Positions 1 to 11,479 of a stretch of DNA of 64,000 nt are shown piece after piece. The DNA is taken from assembly GCA_947561715.1 (NCBI GenBank), contig OX387200.1, positions 20,586,501-20,650,500 of the forward strand, in the 5' to 3' direction. The notes beneath the pieces are model-generated. The model was not told the DNA's origin, searched no databases, and was given only the letters and a program-made list of their open reading frames with translations. This DNA is from Ascidia mentula (Eukaryota; Chordata; Ascidiacea; Phlebobranchia; Ascidiidae). Each line of letters begins with the position of its first letter. Position 1 is the first letter of the stretch. A program made the translations under genes and the position numbers.

Positions 1-140
1 ATAAAAGAGTCTGGCAATGCTTGCTTACATTATCCCGCCAGCTACGCACTTAAAGAACTAGCGTTTCAACATTTAAATCTATCCTCGTTAAGTTTCGACA
101 AGTTTCCCCGCTTACATTTGAAAATTTTATCTTGGTTTAG

Positions 141-2044
141 GTGGTTCCCCACCGGTGAAGCGTTCGCGACAGGATCTGATGATGCAACGGTATGCTTTCC
201 GTCTTTTGTTACGTCACATTCCCAGTGCTATTTTCATCATACATCATTTGTTTGCGCCGAAAATGATAAAATTGTACATTCCTGTTAACCGATCCTCGGC
301 ATACACCAAGAGCTTAAGTGAATTTAACCGGAATGTCCAGCAATGTGTTACGAACAAAATGTGTGATTTTAAAATTTATGCCGCGACGCCATTTTGCATT
401 AAAAACACCCGCAATGGCGTTGATATATATTACGTCATAATTATCAATAACACTTCACACAGACGTAAAAAGTAAACGTATGTTATCACTATATCCCTTT
501 TCACGTCACTAACCCTGCATGGACGTCATAATCACGTGACCTGATTACCACGTCATCTCATGTTCTTTTCGTTTTTGTTCTCTGTCGATTTGCAGTGCAC
601 CCGAGTCTTGTTGTCCGCCCGCATGATGGCGCTGTGTGCCTTTGCCTTGTTGTGTTTCTTCCACGTCACAATGTACCACGTGACGCGGTTCATGCATGGC
701 CGTTCACGCGTGACGAGCAGGTGAATGAAGTTTGCACAATTGTTGATTGTCTTGGGTTGTATTTATATTTTTGTTTTGTTTTCACTAATTTTCTTTAAAA
801 AAAACCTCTCGTAGTTCGGCTTGTAAGACTGTCTTCTGTATTTGTCAACAAACCTACGTAAACACATGCTGTACACAGTTCCGTACTTTGGTACCTTGAC
901 TATTCATTACTTAAAACCGAATTAGATCATGCCCATTGTATTTTCATTGGTATTTGTCATCAGATCCGCATGTACGATCTCCGAGCGGACAAAGAGATAG
1001 CTTGTTTCTCGAAAGAAAGCGTCATATTCGGTGTTAACTCTGTCGACTTCTCTGTTAGCGGTAAGTCGTTTATTATCACAAGTTTACTAATTTTCGTTTA
1101 AAGGATTTTTTGCCCAAATTCGGTTAAGGTTTGGTGCGGGGTTGGGGTGTTTTCGCACTAATCTTATGTAATATCTGCGTTGGTAGGTTTTGACACATTT
1201 TACTTTATTATATTGCACTGACAACTGGAAAAGGCAAAGTAATGACTATTGGCCAAATTGTGTCTGAAACTTGCTTCAATATTATCATTAAGACACGCTT
1301 TTACGGTTAACCTCGGTTAATTCGGTTAAATATTTGGTAAAATTGAATCCGGATTAACTGAGGTTTAAAATTGACCCGACTTTATGCTTTTCAGGCCGCA
1401 TTATTTTCGGGGCATACAACGATTATCTCGTTCATGCTTGGGATACGGTCAAAGGGGTCAAACTCGGAGCGTTGTTCGGTCACGAAAACCGCGTAAGTTG
1501 CCTCAAGATGTCACCGGACGGCACCGCGTTTTGCACTGGGAGTTGGGACACAACCTTACGGGTAAGAAATGTAACATATATGTAGAACTGATTAAACTAC
1601 GTTAATTTATGCCAAAAGATCTTTTTAAACTGTAGCGGATCGGAGAAAGAGTAGCTCAAAATGTATTTGCAATCATTGTAAGCTGCAGACAGGTGTACAC
1701 ACTGTTTTTGTAAGGTCTCATAAATGCAGCTGGTGACTGTGGCACTGCTGGGCTGACTTGTACACTAGCAGGCACACAGATTTCCACTTTGAGCTGCACT
1801 AAACGGTTAATACGAACGACGCCGTTTCCAATTTTAACCTTGCTGTTTTCCCAATTGTTTTTACTCAACTGTTAGCCCGACTCACAAACTTATCATCCAG
1901 TTGCGTTTTTTTAAATAAACGTTTATCGGACCAACTGAAATGACAATTACCTTGGTCGTAAGGCCTCGTGCAAATACCACAACTCGTGTTTTTAATTCAA
2001 CAAATTATCCAAAGCTTACGATTTTTTTTCAGGTCTGGGCCTGA
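141..2044 (+). CDS. gnb5: G-protein beta-5 subunit, C-terminal exons (5' part lies outside the window)
   Basis: This is the C-terminal third of a WD-repeat G beta subunit. Coding exons are 141-189, 964-1060, 1395-1561 and 2033-2044; phases join cleanly and the stop TGA is at 2042-2044. The protein reads [16 protein letters not shown], then [19 protein letters not shown], and ends [11 protein letters not shown]. The KES-IIFG-SSVDFS type segment, the FGHENRVS segment and the final RVWA are typical of beta-5. Beta-1 to beta-4 end in KIWN and differ at these places. In animals beta-5 pairs with R7-type RGS proteins rather than ordinary gamma subunits and works at the inner membrane in neuronal signalling; this is family knowledge. 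The last exon carries only three codons and the stop. No AATAAA lies close to the stop; the first clear one downstream is at 3289-3294, so the 3' UTR may be long or may use a variant signal. Confidence 0.93.
190..963 (+). other. GNB5 intron with a cluster of ACGTCA (CRE-like) words
   Basis: This intron lies between the first two visible GNB5 exons. It holds about six ACGTCA hexamers, near 210, 432, 503, 521, 551 and 663, plus CACGTG-type words near 534 and 677. I see no supported exon; open frames here lack splice logic or family similarity. ACGTCA words also occur elsewhere in this window, so they may be a genome-wide habit rather than a local enhancer. Confidence 0.3.
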
Positions 2045-3694
2045 TGATTGACGAAGCTACCAGATTTACTACGTCAGCTCTTCAGGTCACGTGGTCGCCG
2101 TTATTGTCCACCAAAAAGAACAGGCGCATTCCTATTTTATTATATTCCATTTAGAGGCGGATTTTGCATTAAGTCACAGCGTGGTTGAGTTTCCGTCGGT
2201 CCTCGTTGTCGGGTATTATTATTGATTTGATTGTTTTTTTGTTCAGCGGATTCACGGCCGCTCTCATTTTACTTTTATTTTTGGAACCTTGTTCTGCAAC
2301 CGCTTTATTTCCTACTTTATTCGATGGGATCGCTGGGATTGGGCGGTGACAATGCGGACGTGGGTTCCGAACAGAGTAATTCATATTCCAAGAAACCAGA
2401 ATTTGGACACGAACATCCTTTATTGCTCATTGATTTGTTTTTCAAAAATGCGAACATATTCGTCCTTTGTTGAACCAAAGTCCAACAAATCGTTCGAAGT
2501 ATGTGGGAGAATGACGTCACTCCCTTATATATTGATTTTTACAAGTTGTACCAGGTTTTTTTAATCGTGTATTGATTCCGTTATGGCCGAAACGCGACAA
2601 AAATCAAAATACGTATTTTTTGGGGGGTAAACACTGCTACCCCGAATATGAAATGCTTTCAAAAGAACGAACAAGTTTTTTTTCTGTTATGTTCGAGACA
2701 CTAATATGACCTCTGTCTTCAGCATTACAGATCTGCATTTTCGTCTACACACGAAATAGCTATTATTTTTATATTGGAAACACTGCGACGGAAGCATCCA
2801 CTTTCTTCAATTGCCATCTCGCGTCATTGCCGAAACTTAACAATTTGTTAAATTTGCAATTTTTATAACCTGTGTGTCGAATGTGACGTCATGTGGCTGG
2901 TGTAACGTATTTCCGGCTGATGGGATTTTGTTTCGCCGCATTGGATAAAAATATACTGTGTCGTAAGTTTGTGGCGAAGTTTTCGTTTCTGGAGTGAAAG
3001 ATTCAGTTTCTATACAAGCAATTTCATCCACTAGTTCCATAGCTTCCCGCCGAAAACAAGCTGTAATTCAGAAAAAATGTTGCTTTTGAGAATGTGATAG
3101 ATCATGTTCTATTCAGGAAAAGCAACTCCACAAGATACGTTGTTAAACGCGAACCAACAACCACTCATATTTATTTGTTGGTGTTTTTTTTGCAGCAAGG
3201 CGAGCAACAGTTGCAACCCGTATCACCGGACGTGTGATTTGAAAGTGGCGCGTGTACTTTGTTCGTTCTCTGTGTTTGGCAAGCGATTAATAAAGTCAGT
3301 ACACACAATGCATTATTGACCGAGCAAAGTGGGAGCTAAGCCACGTCGTGATTGTGCACCTTTTGATGAAGTGATGGTGCCACATCGACATCTATTCGTT
3401 TGCTTTGGCATTATACCGAGCACCTAATATGCACTTGTCGGTCGTTGTGGGTGGTGCTGAGTGTTTAAAATGATTGGTTTCAATCTTTGTTGCACAGAAG
3501 AAAAAGAGCGTAGAGTCGAAAAGCGTATTTATCAACCTGTGACAAGGATGACAAGCTATTGTGAGTTTGAGAAATTAAAGCGAAGAAACAAAGATCTACA
3601 AATTTCGATCAATGCATCAAATTTCAACCTATATTTATCCTATGTTTAAAGTTAACTTAGTATTTCTTAAATAATTTAAATCAGTAAAATTGTA
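2045..3694. other. Gap between GNB5 and the first lipid-binding protein gene
   Basis: This stretch should hold the GNB5 3' UTR and the promoter of the first FABP-type gene. An AATAAA at 3289-3294 could end GNB5 transcripts. Several short open frames exist on both strands, but none has flanking splice sites or a recognisable domain. I see no tandem repeats or terminal inverted repeats. Confidence 0.4.
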
Positions 3695-5020
3695 ATGGCC
3701 TTCAACGGATTGTGGAAACGAACTGGCAATGAAAATGCGCTAGCGGTTCTCAAGCACATAGGTGAGTGTGTCAATTAACTGTCACAACTATGAGCCTTCA
3801 ATTAGTCAAAAAAATCCGAGATGTAAATTTTCTGCTCGACTAGAAAAAAGTTGTGTTGTTTATGTCGACAACAAGAGAAAAACCTGATCGGGATTTTTCT
3901 TACACATGGTAACCTGTGTTAGGTTGAGAAAAAAAATCTTTAAACGCAGAATCGTGCAAATGTTAAAGGGCTCGAAAGGCGGGTTTGATTGTGCCCCAAA
4001 TGCATGAAGTTCGAAATGACAAATTTTAAGTTTTTTATGATTTCAAGGCATGTCAGAGGATGCAATCAAAGGCTTTAGCAGTGTTGAAGCGAGCTTGAAC
4101 ATCAAACAAGACGGTGACAACTTTGACGAAGTTAGTAAAACGGGTCCAACAGAGAACAGAACCCTGACGACTCTTGGAAAAGAATGCGAGTTGAAGCAGT
4201 GGAATGGAGTTATGGTGAAGGTATAACACGTATATCAGGGTTGCAATGAAACCGGAGCAAAAAAAACACGCTGAAATCAGTTTCATCAGTATAACGATTT
4301 TTTGGAGGTGGTACGTCAAAAAACGTCTAGCGCCGCGCACCATGTCACTAATAATCCGCATTTGTTAGCAAAAAGCACGTTTGAAAGCGCAGTAACATAA
4401 GGACGTTTGTAATTTGTAAAATCTTTCACGTAAAAATTAGCAAAAATCTTGAAAATATTTGAGCCACGTAAAATAATTTTTTTTTTCGAAAAAAAAACAC
4501 AAAAAAATCCGTTGATTTCATACAACTATGATCACGTACCACTAATCTGTAGCTAATATGTTATTTGTAGTGCGTTCCTATTGGAACAGGCGACAAAAGG
4601 ATCGACACAGCCTTCGATTTCAACGGAGTCCATTACAAAGCAACCCGCGAAATCGTCGGAAACCAGTTGATCGATGTAAGATGCATTTACTTACTTCCTA
4701 CAAGTTAAATACTAACTTATAAAGACGAGTCGTATACAAATTAGTTTACGACCGTGATGTAATTTTGATAATGTTTTTACGTTCTAATAGTAATAATATT
4801 TATTAGCAGTAAGTATATAAGAGTACGTTAATATACAGATGATTGCAATTTAACACAAAAGTGGTTGGGTGATATGTACATAACTCGCATGTTAACGTTT
4901 GATTCAAGCTTGATAAAAACGCATCAGTAATAAACTAATGGCTTTGATAATGGATCATTGTAGACCATCGATTTGGACAACGGAAAAGTGGTCGGGAAAT
5001 TCATTTACACGAAGAGCTAA
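3695..5020 (+). CDS. Intracellular lipid-binding protein (FABP family), tandem copy 1
   Basis: Coding exons are 3695-3761, 4048-4220, 4571-4675 and 4964-5020, giving 133 residues with all phases consistent. The protein starts MAFNGLWKRTGNENALAVL and ends VVGKFIYTKS. Length, the N-terminal F-G-W pattern and the four-exon layout with about 67, 173, 105 and 57 nt match the iLBP/FABP family. Members are ten-stranded beta barrels that carry fatty acids, retinoids or bile acids in the cytosol. Recognisable parts are the helix-loop-helix lid (residues about 15-35), LKQWNG near the end of exon 2, and the final strand DLDNGKVVGKF. The last strand lacks the usual R-x-Y carboxylate pair of muscle or adipocyte FABPs and has Lys near that place, so the ligand class is open. 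A poly(A) signal lies at 5139-5144. It is the first of four like genes on the same strand. Confidence 0.9.
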
Positions 5021-5138
5021 CTCAGCAATTCACTCTCCCAATAACCCGTTGGTAATTTCTCTGTTGCTATCACTGTACAACGCCTAACTGAAGAAACTCG
5101 TCGAAATTTGTGCATTCGCCTTATGAAGGTTTACACTC

Positions 5139-5144
5139 AATAAA
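5139..5144 (+). terminator. Poly(A) signal of lipid-binding gene 1
   Basis: An AATAAA hexamer lies about 120 bases after the stop codon of the first FABP-type gene, where a short 3' UTR would place it. Confidence 0.6.
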
Positions 5145-6325
5145 TTCACTCAAATGAACTGAGCTTGTTTATTTGTTGTTGTAAATTAAAATATTGTAAA
5201 TTAGTCAATCTTGTCGCACGTTTATTTCCCGTGTACCTCTTCAAGTTGGTTTTAAAAACCTAGCATCACCTTTCTTCCAATTTCTCAACATTAGGGAAGA
5301 ATCGTTTTATGCTGGCGGGGGAGACAGGTTTGTTTAAGGTCAACTTTGTCAAGTCCTAGTTAAATTTGAGAATGCCAGGGTCTGAAGTTCCTGCAGCAAG
5401 GAACTGTCGCTGTAGGTTAGACCATTGAACAACCGTTATTCAAACCAAGTTATTTTCTGACTGTGCTGTTCGTCGAAACACGTGCAAAGCAAAGTTCCAT
5501 CCAAGTGCAGAAATGAGCAGTAAAAACTGAAAAAAATGTTTATCATAAGCATGCCAGAGATACTAATAAACGTGTGCATGTTCACCCCTGTAGGTCCTCA
5601 AACAATTTCTTCCCCGGAAAATATCCAATGGTTTCCATTAAAATTACAAGCTATCCACGTGGCACCACGTGGCAGTAACATGGAAGAAAATTTGGCGGCA
5701 ACTCATTGTTAATTCGTGTTGCCAAGGTCACCCGCTAACCCACAACTTTTGTCAATGAAATCTTTGTATCGTTACGTGCAGGGCAAAGAGCAAGCATGTC
5801 GATTCACCAAACTGACTTTTGCCCTATGCCGGTAGTAGATGTGTGCATAGCCCAAGGTTCAATCAATTGTTGGGCAATCGGCACAGGACGGGCTTGGCCT
5901 AAGTAAGTGTTTGACTTGCGATACGCGCTATTGAATCCTTCCCCCGAGTCACGTGTCGAACAACGCGCGATAACCTCATGGCAGCGGCGGTCGGGCAAAC
6001 CGACTATAGGGATCCCTGTGTATAGTTCACACACAATGCCGTTGCTGGTGCTTTGAATATTTCATGCTGATTTCAGTTGAGGCGATTAACTTTGTCGTGT
6101 CGACTTCTTGACTTCATCTGGCCTTAGTTTGTTTATGAACGGAAACACCTTTAGTGTTAACGGGATGAGATATCAGTCTAAGCATTTTGACATGTCACAG
6201 TTCTGCGAAAGCGACACGGTAAAGTTAGTGACATGTTATAGATGGTAGAAGAAACTACTTAAAACTTGAATGAAATCATGTTTAGTTGAAAGGTTACAGT
6301 GGAAAATAGAACCTAAAGTGCAACA
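5145..6325. other. Intergenic gap between lipid-binding genes 1 and 2
   Basis: This presumably contains the promoter of the second FABP-type gene. A 76-codon open frame on the minus strand (5804-6034) has no recognisable domain and no splice context. I see no repeat with clear ends. Confidence 0.35.
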
Positions 6326-7416
6326 ATGGCCTTCACTGGGACTTTTAAAAGATCGGAAGTCGCAAACAGCGACGAAGTTTTCAAATTAATCGGTGAGTGA
6401 CTGTTCTTCCTTCTGCTGCACACGATAGTGATTCAACAAGCAATCAGACCTTGATATCTGTTGAATGAAGTTTACCTTGTAAACTCACCTGCGGCAGATG
6501 GTGATTCTTCGTGAGGAAATTACGTTCAAAGGGCGCGTGACTGGATAACTTATGGTTTTATCGGTGTCCATGTCATTTCATGTATCACGTTTTTGTTCAT
6601 GTGCGGCGCGTAATAACTTTGGGTACAAAATAAAATTGATTTAACATAATATGGTGCAAACCGCAAGTTATGACGTTTCATTTCCCCTATATATATAGGC
6701 ATGCCTGAATCTATGATCAAAACCTTAAAAAACGTCGCGCCCGTTTTGACGTTGAAACAGGAAGGTTCGGTAATTGAAGAAACTCGCACAGTGGGAGGAT
6801 ACAGACACACAGAGAACATTAACTTGGGTGCCAAGACCAGCCTTACTCAATGGAACGGGAAAAAAGCCGAAGTAGGGAACAGTGACTTTGTCACATACAT
6901 TATACTGTTTTTTATTTGCAGACGTGTGTGTTACCTAATATACTTGCGTCAACACAGTGGTTTCACATTTGAACCGCTGTCGACCCCATCTGGAGTCTCG
7001 GCGGATCCAGCGGTTACCTTTAGTTTGAGTTATATTCTACGATTTCGCGTACTTGCTATCTTGTACGTTGTCATGTCACCGTTATTACGTTTGGCATGAC
7101 GTGTAGAGTTACTTGTGGAAATTGGTTGTACTTACATGGGTACAGTTAAAGTGCGTGTTGCAAAAGAGGACTAACCGCCATTATTTCGTGACAGACTGTT
7201 CCAGAACTGGTGAACGACAAAAAGTATGTGATAAGGTTCACGCTTGACGATCACGACTACGTCATAACCAGAGAATTCACCCAAACTGACGGGCTTCTTG
7301 ATGTAAGATCTGTTGCATGTTGTGAAACATATAGTCTTGTGACGTTGGTTGCTTTGTAGACCTTGGATGTGGACGGCGGAAAGGCAGTTGCAAAGTTTTA
7401 TTTCGAGCGGGCATGA
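6326..7416 (+). CDS. Intracellular lipid-binding protein (FABP family), tandem copy 2
   Basis: Coding exons are 6326-6392, 6699-6871, 7195-7302 and 7360-7416, giving 134 residues. The protein begins MAFTGTFKRSEVANSDEVFK, has TSLTQWNGKKAE at the end of exon 2, DHDYVITREFTQTDGLLD in exon 3, and ends KAVAKFYFERA. Exons 1 and 2 have exactly the same lengths as in copy 1 (67 and 173 nt); exon 3 is one codon longer. The family role is cytosolic transport of small hydrophobic ligands. TF stands where the other copies have W near residue 7. This copy has diverged most in its C-terminal strand, which may mean a different ligand. No close AATAAA follows the stop; one lies at 7866-7871. Confidence 0.9.
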
Positions 7417-8495
7417 AATCATCGATAAAATATGCAAATTAGTTTTAATACGTTTTGACGTCATTGCACACAACTTTCCTTGGAGACTTTTTTAAAATAC
7501 CATTGTTTGCGACTTGTACACCACTGTTTTAGACGCTAAATAAGAGTGACACCCAGGGTTAACATCGATTCGAAACCGAAAATAAGGAAGACTTAAAACG
7601 TTGTTTACTTTCCATGCTTCTACCTTTTTACAGATAAACTTGTTGAACATGATGTGAAAATAGCAGACATTAAGTCCAGCATTAAATATTTTGATCCAAA
7701 AGAAACTAACGAAAATCTTTAAATATCATTCTGCAAATAGAATTTTCCTTTTTTTGCAAACAAAATTGATCAGATGTTTGTGGTGATTAGCATTAATTTC
7801 GGGTGAACTATTTGGAGCTGAAGGTTTGATAGTCAACATTCTTTTGAAGCAACAAGCCTCCAAGCAATAAAAAAAATAATTTGCTGTTGCAGAATAAAAC
7901 ACAACGACTAACCGAGGTCCAGATTCTTGTGCAGTTAATCACGAAGTATTAGATTTAAACAGTATGGTTATTTGGCAATCTACGTTTACGAAATCTTGAC
8001 TCACACGACCGATATACACTCACACTTAAACAGGGGTTGAGTCGGTTATTGTAAACAATATTACTGAAGTCACGTCTAGTTCCGGTCCCTGCGGTCCGTA
8101 CACTCCGACCTGCCATAGTTTTGTGTTGATATTGCTGAGTATCGTCTTACCAATCTCAGACGTCTGTTGTATAAGTGTAATTGTCCCGACAAGTAAACTG
8201 TTCTGTCCTGGCTTGCCGAGTGACTGAGCTGCATAGTTCAAAATTGTGGCATACGTTTCTGGTATTCAATCAACTGAATTTGCAAACTGGACTTTTTGTT
8301 GCAAGGTGTTTGGTTATTAATTGTCGATAGATTCTTTATACAATTGTCTTGTTAAAAACAATTATAAACAACAGTGTTATAGTTCTACAGCCTTACGTCA
8401 GCAAACTTTGCAGTTTTTGTTTTTTGGTCGTTTTAGGTCTTGTGTGCGTTTAGTTTTAGTAATTTATGCTGCAAGCTACATAGCTACTCAGAATA
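7417..8495. other. Intergenic gap between lipid-binding genes 2 and 3
   Basis: This holds the presumed 3' UTR of copy 2 and the promoter of copy 3. A possible orphan exon at 7634-7722 follows a good 3' splice site and encodes about 29 residues, starting DKLVEHDVKIADIKSS and ending in a stop, but it does not resemble FABP. A 71-codon minus-strand frame (8026-8241) is unsupported. Confidence 0.3.
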
Positions 8496-9563
8496 ATGGC
8501 TTTCGAAGGCTCCTGGACAAGATCGCATGCTGAAAATGGGGTGGAACTTCTGCAGCTAATTGGTAAGAAAACACGAAATTACTTTCATGGAAGTACAGTA
8601 TTTTCCGAGATGGCACTGACTTTAGCAAATGTATATGTGGTTCTGTCTCGTTATATCTTTTAGGAATACCAAAGCCAATGATTCAGGTACTTGGCGATGT
8701 GATTCCTGTCCTTACTTTAACGCAGGACGAGTCAGGATTAGAAGAAATTTTATCAATGGGATTAACCCACAATGCAGTGACCATTAAGTTTGGACAAAAA
8801 AGCACCATTACTCAGTGGAATGGAGAAACAGCAGATGTAAGAAGAAATAAGTTGTTAATTAATAAATTTACTACTATAGGTTTTAATGAAACTAATTTGA
8901 TATCTTCACCAAGGAAGACGTAATTTTAAAGAAAAGCAATTTGACACCAAGTCTTTCGGTATAAAGATATTACGCTCTCAAGTTTTCGTGTTAGGAGTTG
9001 TTAGTTTTGGTACAAACCATAAAAAACTATATAATTCGCGTTAAAAAATGCCTAAATCTTTATTCTCGTGACTACATAGTAATCTGGCACCAAGCATTTG
9101 TCGGCCATAAACCTGGCCAGTGATTCCGCCAACTCAAGTTTTTTTTATATCTTTTGGGTGGTGTTAAAATTTACTGTGGTTTTTGGTACAGGCTATGGAA
9201 AAACTGAAAAAACACCTAAATTGTTTTTGTAATTCTGAAAACCAAGTGTAGCAAGTGTAACAATAAATATAGCCTACATCGTCATACACTTACAACTCTA
9301 TCTTATCCCTGTCACAGACTGTACCTGAGTTGATACACGGCAAGAAATATATTATGAAGTACACCTTTGAAGGTCATGATTACGTCATCACGAGGGAAGT
9401 GACGAAACCAGACGAACTTCTCGATGTGAGAGATGTGTGCTTTCATGTAGCAAACATATAAACTTATATACATCTATAATAATAACGGTTGCTGTGTTCC
9501 TACTTTCAGACTATCGATCTGGACGGTGGTAAAGTTGTGGCCAGGTTTCGCTACACCAAGTAG
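8496..9563 (+). CDS. Intracellular lipid-binding protein (FABP family), tandem copy 3
   Basis: Coding exons are 8496-8562, 8664-8836, 9318-9425 and 9510-9563, giving 133 residues. The protein opens MAFEGSWTRSHAENGVELL, carries STITQWNGETAD at the end of exon 2, GHDYVITREVTKPDELLD in exon 3, and ends KVVARFRYTK. It keeps the FABP-family exon grid and the two signature ends. The last strand carries two Arg residues (ARFRY), the most FABP-like carboxylate-binding candidate of the four copies. That assignment is inference from position only. The intron after exon 1 is about 100 bases, the shortest in the cluster. Confidence 0.9.
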
Positions 9564-10613
9564 AGGATGCTATGTGTTTGAAAGAGTAGAAAATGTGTTA
9601 TTGTTTTACGAATCTTATCAAACCTGTTTTATTTTATGTGACAACAATGTCACCCCTAAAATATGTTTCCAAAGTGAACGTTTTTGATGATTTTTTGTAA
9701 ATATTACACAAAAAGTAACTGGAGATGATAGATGATTCAACCATAATATTTGGCACCAAGTGTGTTCTTAACCTTGGAACTATACCCGTTACCGCCTAAA
9801 AACTTTTTAGAATCAAAAGTTGGGGGAAAAGCATGTGCCAGTGGTTCTCACACTCAAAATTTTTTTTATAACAATCCCCTTGCAAATTTTCCGACGATTC
9901 GTGGGCCATGGTAAAACAAACAATCACCTTCTTAAACTATTTTAGGAAAAACAAGTGAAATCGGTGATCGCGCGGTGACACACATAAATCCATACTTTTA
10001 CACGATACCTTAGTTTTTTATTTGCTTAACCTGGAAACGATGCATAACGAATTTAGGCACTTGGGTCGCGAACCCTGATCCACAGTTAAGTCTATGTAAC
10101 ATAGACATCTGTGCGAACCTTAACGGTCAAGTGTTAACAAAGCAATCACCTATTATTTTTGGAGAACCGCTGATGTAGATGAAAACAATGTGCTGCAGTA
10201 GAACCTGTTGCCTATTTTAGGAATTGACAAAAGGACGCAGTATTTCTTCTGTACTTTTCCGTAACACTACTACAGTGTAATGTTGTCATTTGTCGTCTAT
10301 GACGCATGAATGAGCTCATTGTTACGAAATATGAAACCCTATTGTTATCATTTGTCTTTGTTGTAACGTGATTTATCTGGCGATATGGCACCATAACGTA
10401 TGCTGGAGTGAATGCGGAAGTTCTTTGTAGCATACGGAGATTATGGCTAATTTTTTTGCTGACTGAAGGCCAACAACTTGACAGACAAACTGGATGCAGG
10501 ACTCAACCAGATGTTCTTAAAAACGTATATTTACAAATAAAATCGTCTTTAGGTTTATGTAAAGATTAATTTGCGTATCTAAACATTGCGTGCGAAGAAA
10601 TTGTATTGCAAGG
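9564..10613. other. Intergenic gap between lipid-binding genes 3 and 4
   Basis: AT-rich stretch of about 1 kb holding the 3' UTR of copy 3 and the promoter of copy 4. A 73-codon minus-strand frame at 10212-10433 has no recognisable motif. No repeat with clear ends was seen. Confidence 0.35.
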
Positions 10614-11479
10614 ATGGCATTGTCTGGTACATGGAACAGAGTTAGTGCTGAAAATCGACAGGAATTCCTGGAACTCGTTGGTACGACAAATCACGTGATT
10701 GTCTATTGACACCAAGCGCCACCAGACTAACGAGACGATTTTTAAACCTAATTGTCCCTATATATTAACTTCTTCATTACAGCGTTTGTATATGAGTTAG
10801 TACGAAATCATCATCGTAATGTATGCTATCCTTTACGTCTTACTTGTATTATAAAAAATTCAGTTTGGTTTACACATAGATTTTCTCTGTCTCAAAACTT
10901 GTATAACATTTTATTGAGGTAATTTTTCCTTGGGTATATGGATATTTCGTAAATGTAAGGTTGCAAGCTTACTAAAAACATTCTGTACTGCAAGGTGTAC
11001 CGGGTGAAGTTATAGACAAAGTTGGAAGCACAGCCGCCAAACTAGTTCTGAAACAAGATGGATCAACAATAGAAGAAATATTGCAACACGGAGAAAATGT
11101 TCATCACACAGATATCATAAAAATGGGGGAGATTTCAAATATTTCCCAATGGAATAAAAAAACAGTGGAGGTAATAGTTGGTTTATGTTGAAACCAAAAA
11201 AACTTGTTTACGATTTCTGTGTGTCACTGGTCCTCAGGCGGTTCCGGAAATGTTGGGTGAGAACAAGTATACAGTGAAGTATCACTTTGAAGGACACGAT
11301 TACGTCCAGATGAGGGAGCTATTGAGCCCAACTGAACTTTTAGACGTAAGTTTTATCACGAAAAAAAACATAAAAATTGGCAAAAAAATTTTGAAAATTA
11401 AACGCGAGTTTGCTTTTTCCAGACGTTGAACTTGGATAACGGGAAAGTAGTTGTGAAGTTTACATACAGCAAAGCGTGA
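10614..11479 (+). CDS. Intracellular lipid-binding protein (FABP family), tandem copy 4
   Basis: Coding exons are 10614-10680, 10995-11170, 11238-11345 and 11423-11479, giving 135 residues. The protein begins MALSGTWNRVSAENRQEFL, has SNISQWNKKTVE at the end of exon 2, GHDYVQMRELLSPTELLD in exon 3, and ends KVVVKFTYSKA. Exon 2 has one more codon than in copies 1 to 3; exon 1 (67 nt) and exon 3 (108 nt) match copies 2 and 3. It is the most compact copy, spanning under 0.9 kb, with introns 2 and 3 under 80 bases each. Family role: cytosolic carrier of fatty acids or related lipids. Of the other copies, its exon 3 reads closest to copy 3, so these two may be the youngest pair. Confidence 0.9.

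Noticed and set aside
155-475. 106-codon open frame over the first GNB5 exon
   Set aside because: It overlaps the true exon in another frame, starts mid-exon and has no similarity; chance.
5804-6034. 76-codon minus-strand frame between lipid-binding genes
   Set aside because: No splice context, no recognisable motif and no repeat around it.
7634-7722. Possible orphan last exon after a good acceptor
   Set aside because: The 29-residue peptide does not match the FABP C-terminus, and no upstream exon joins to it.
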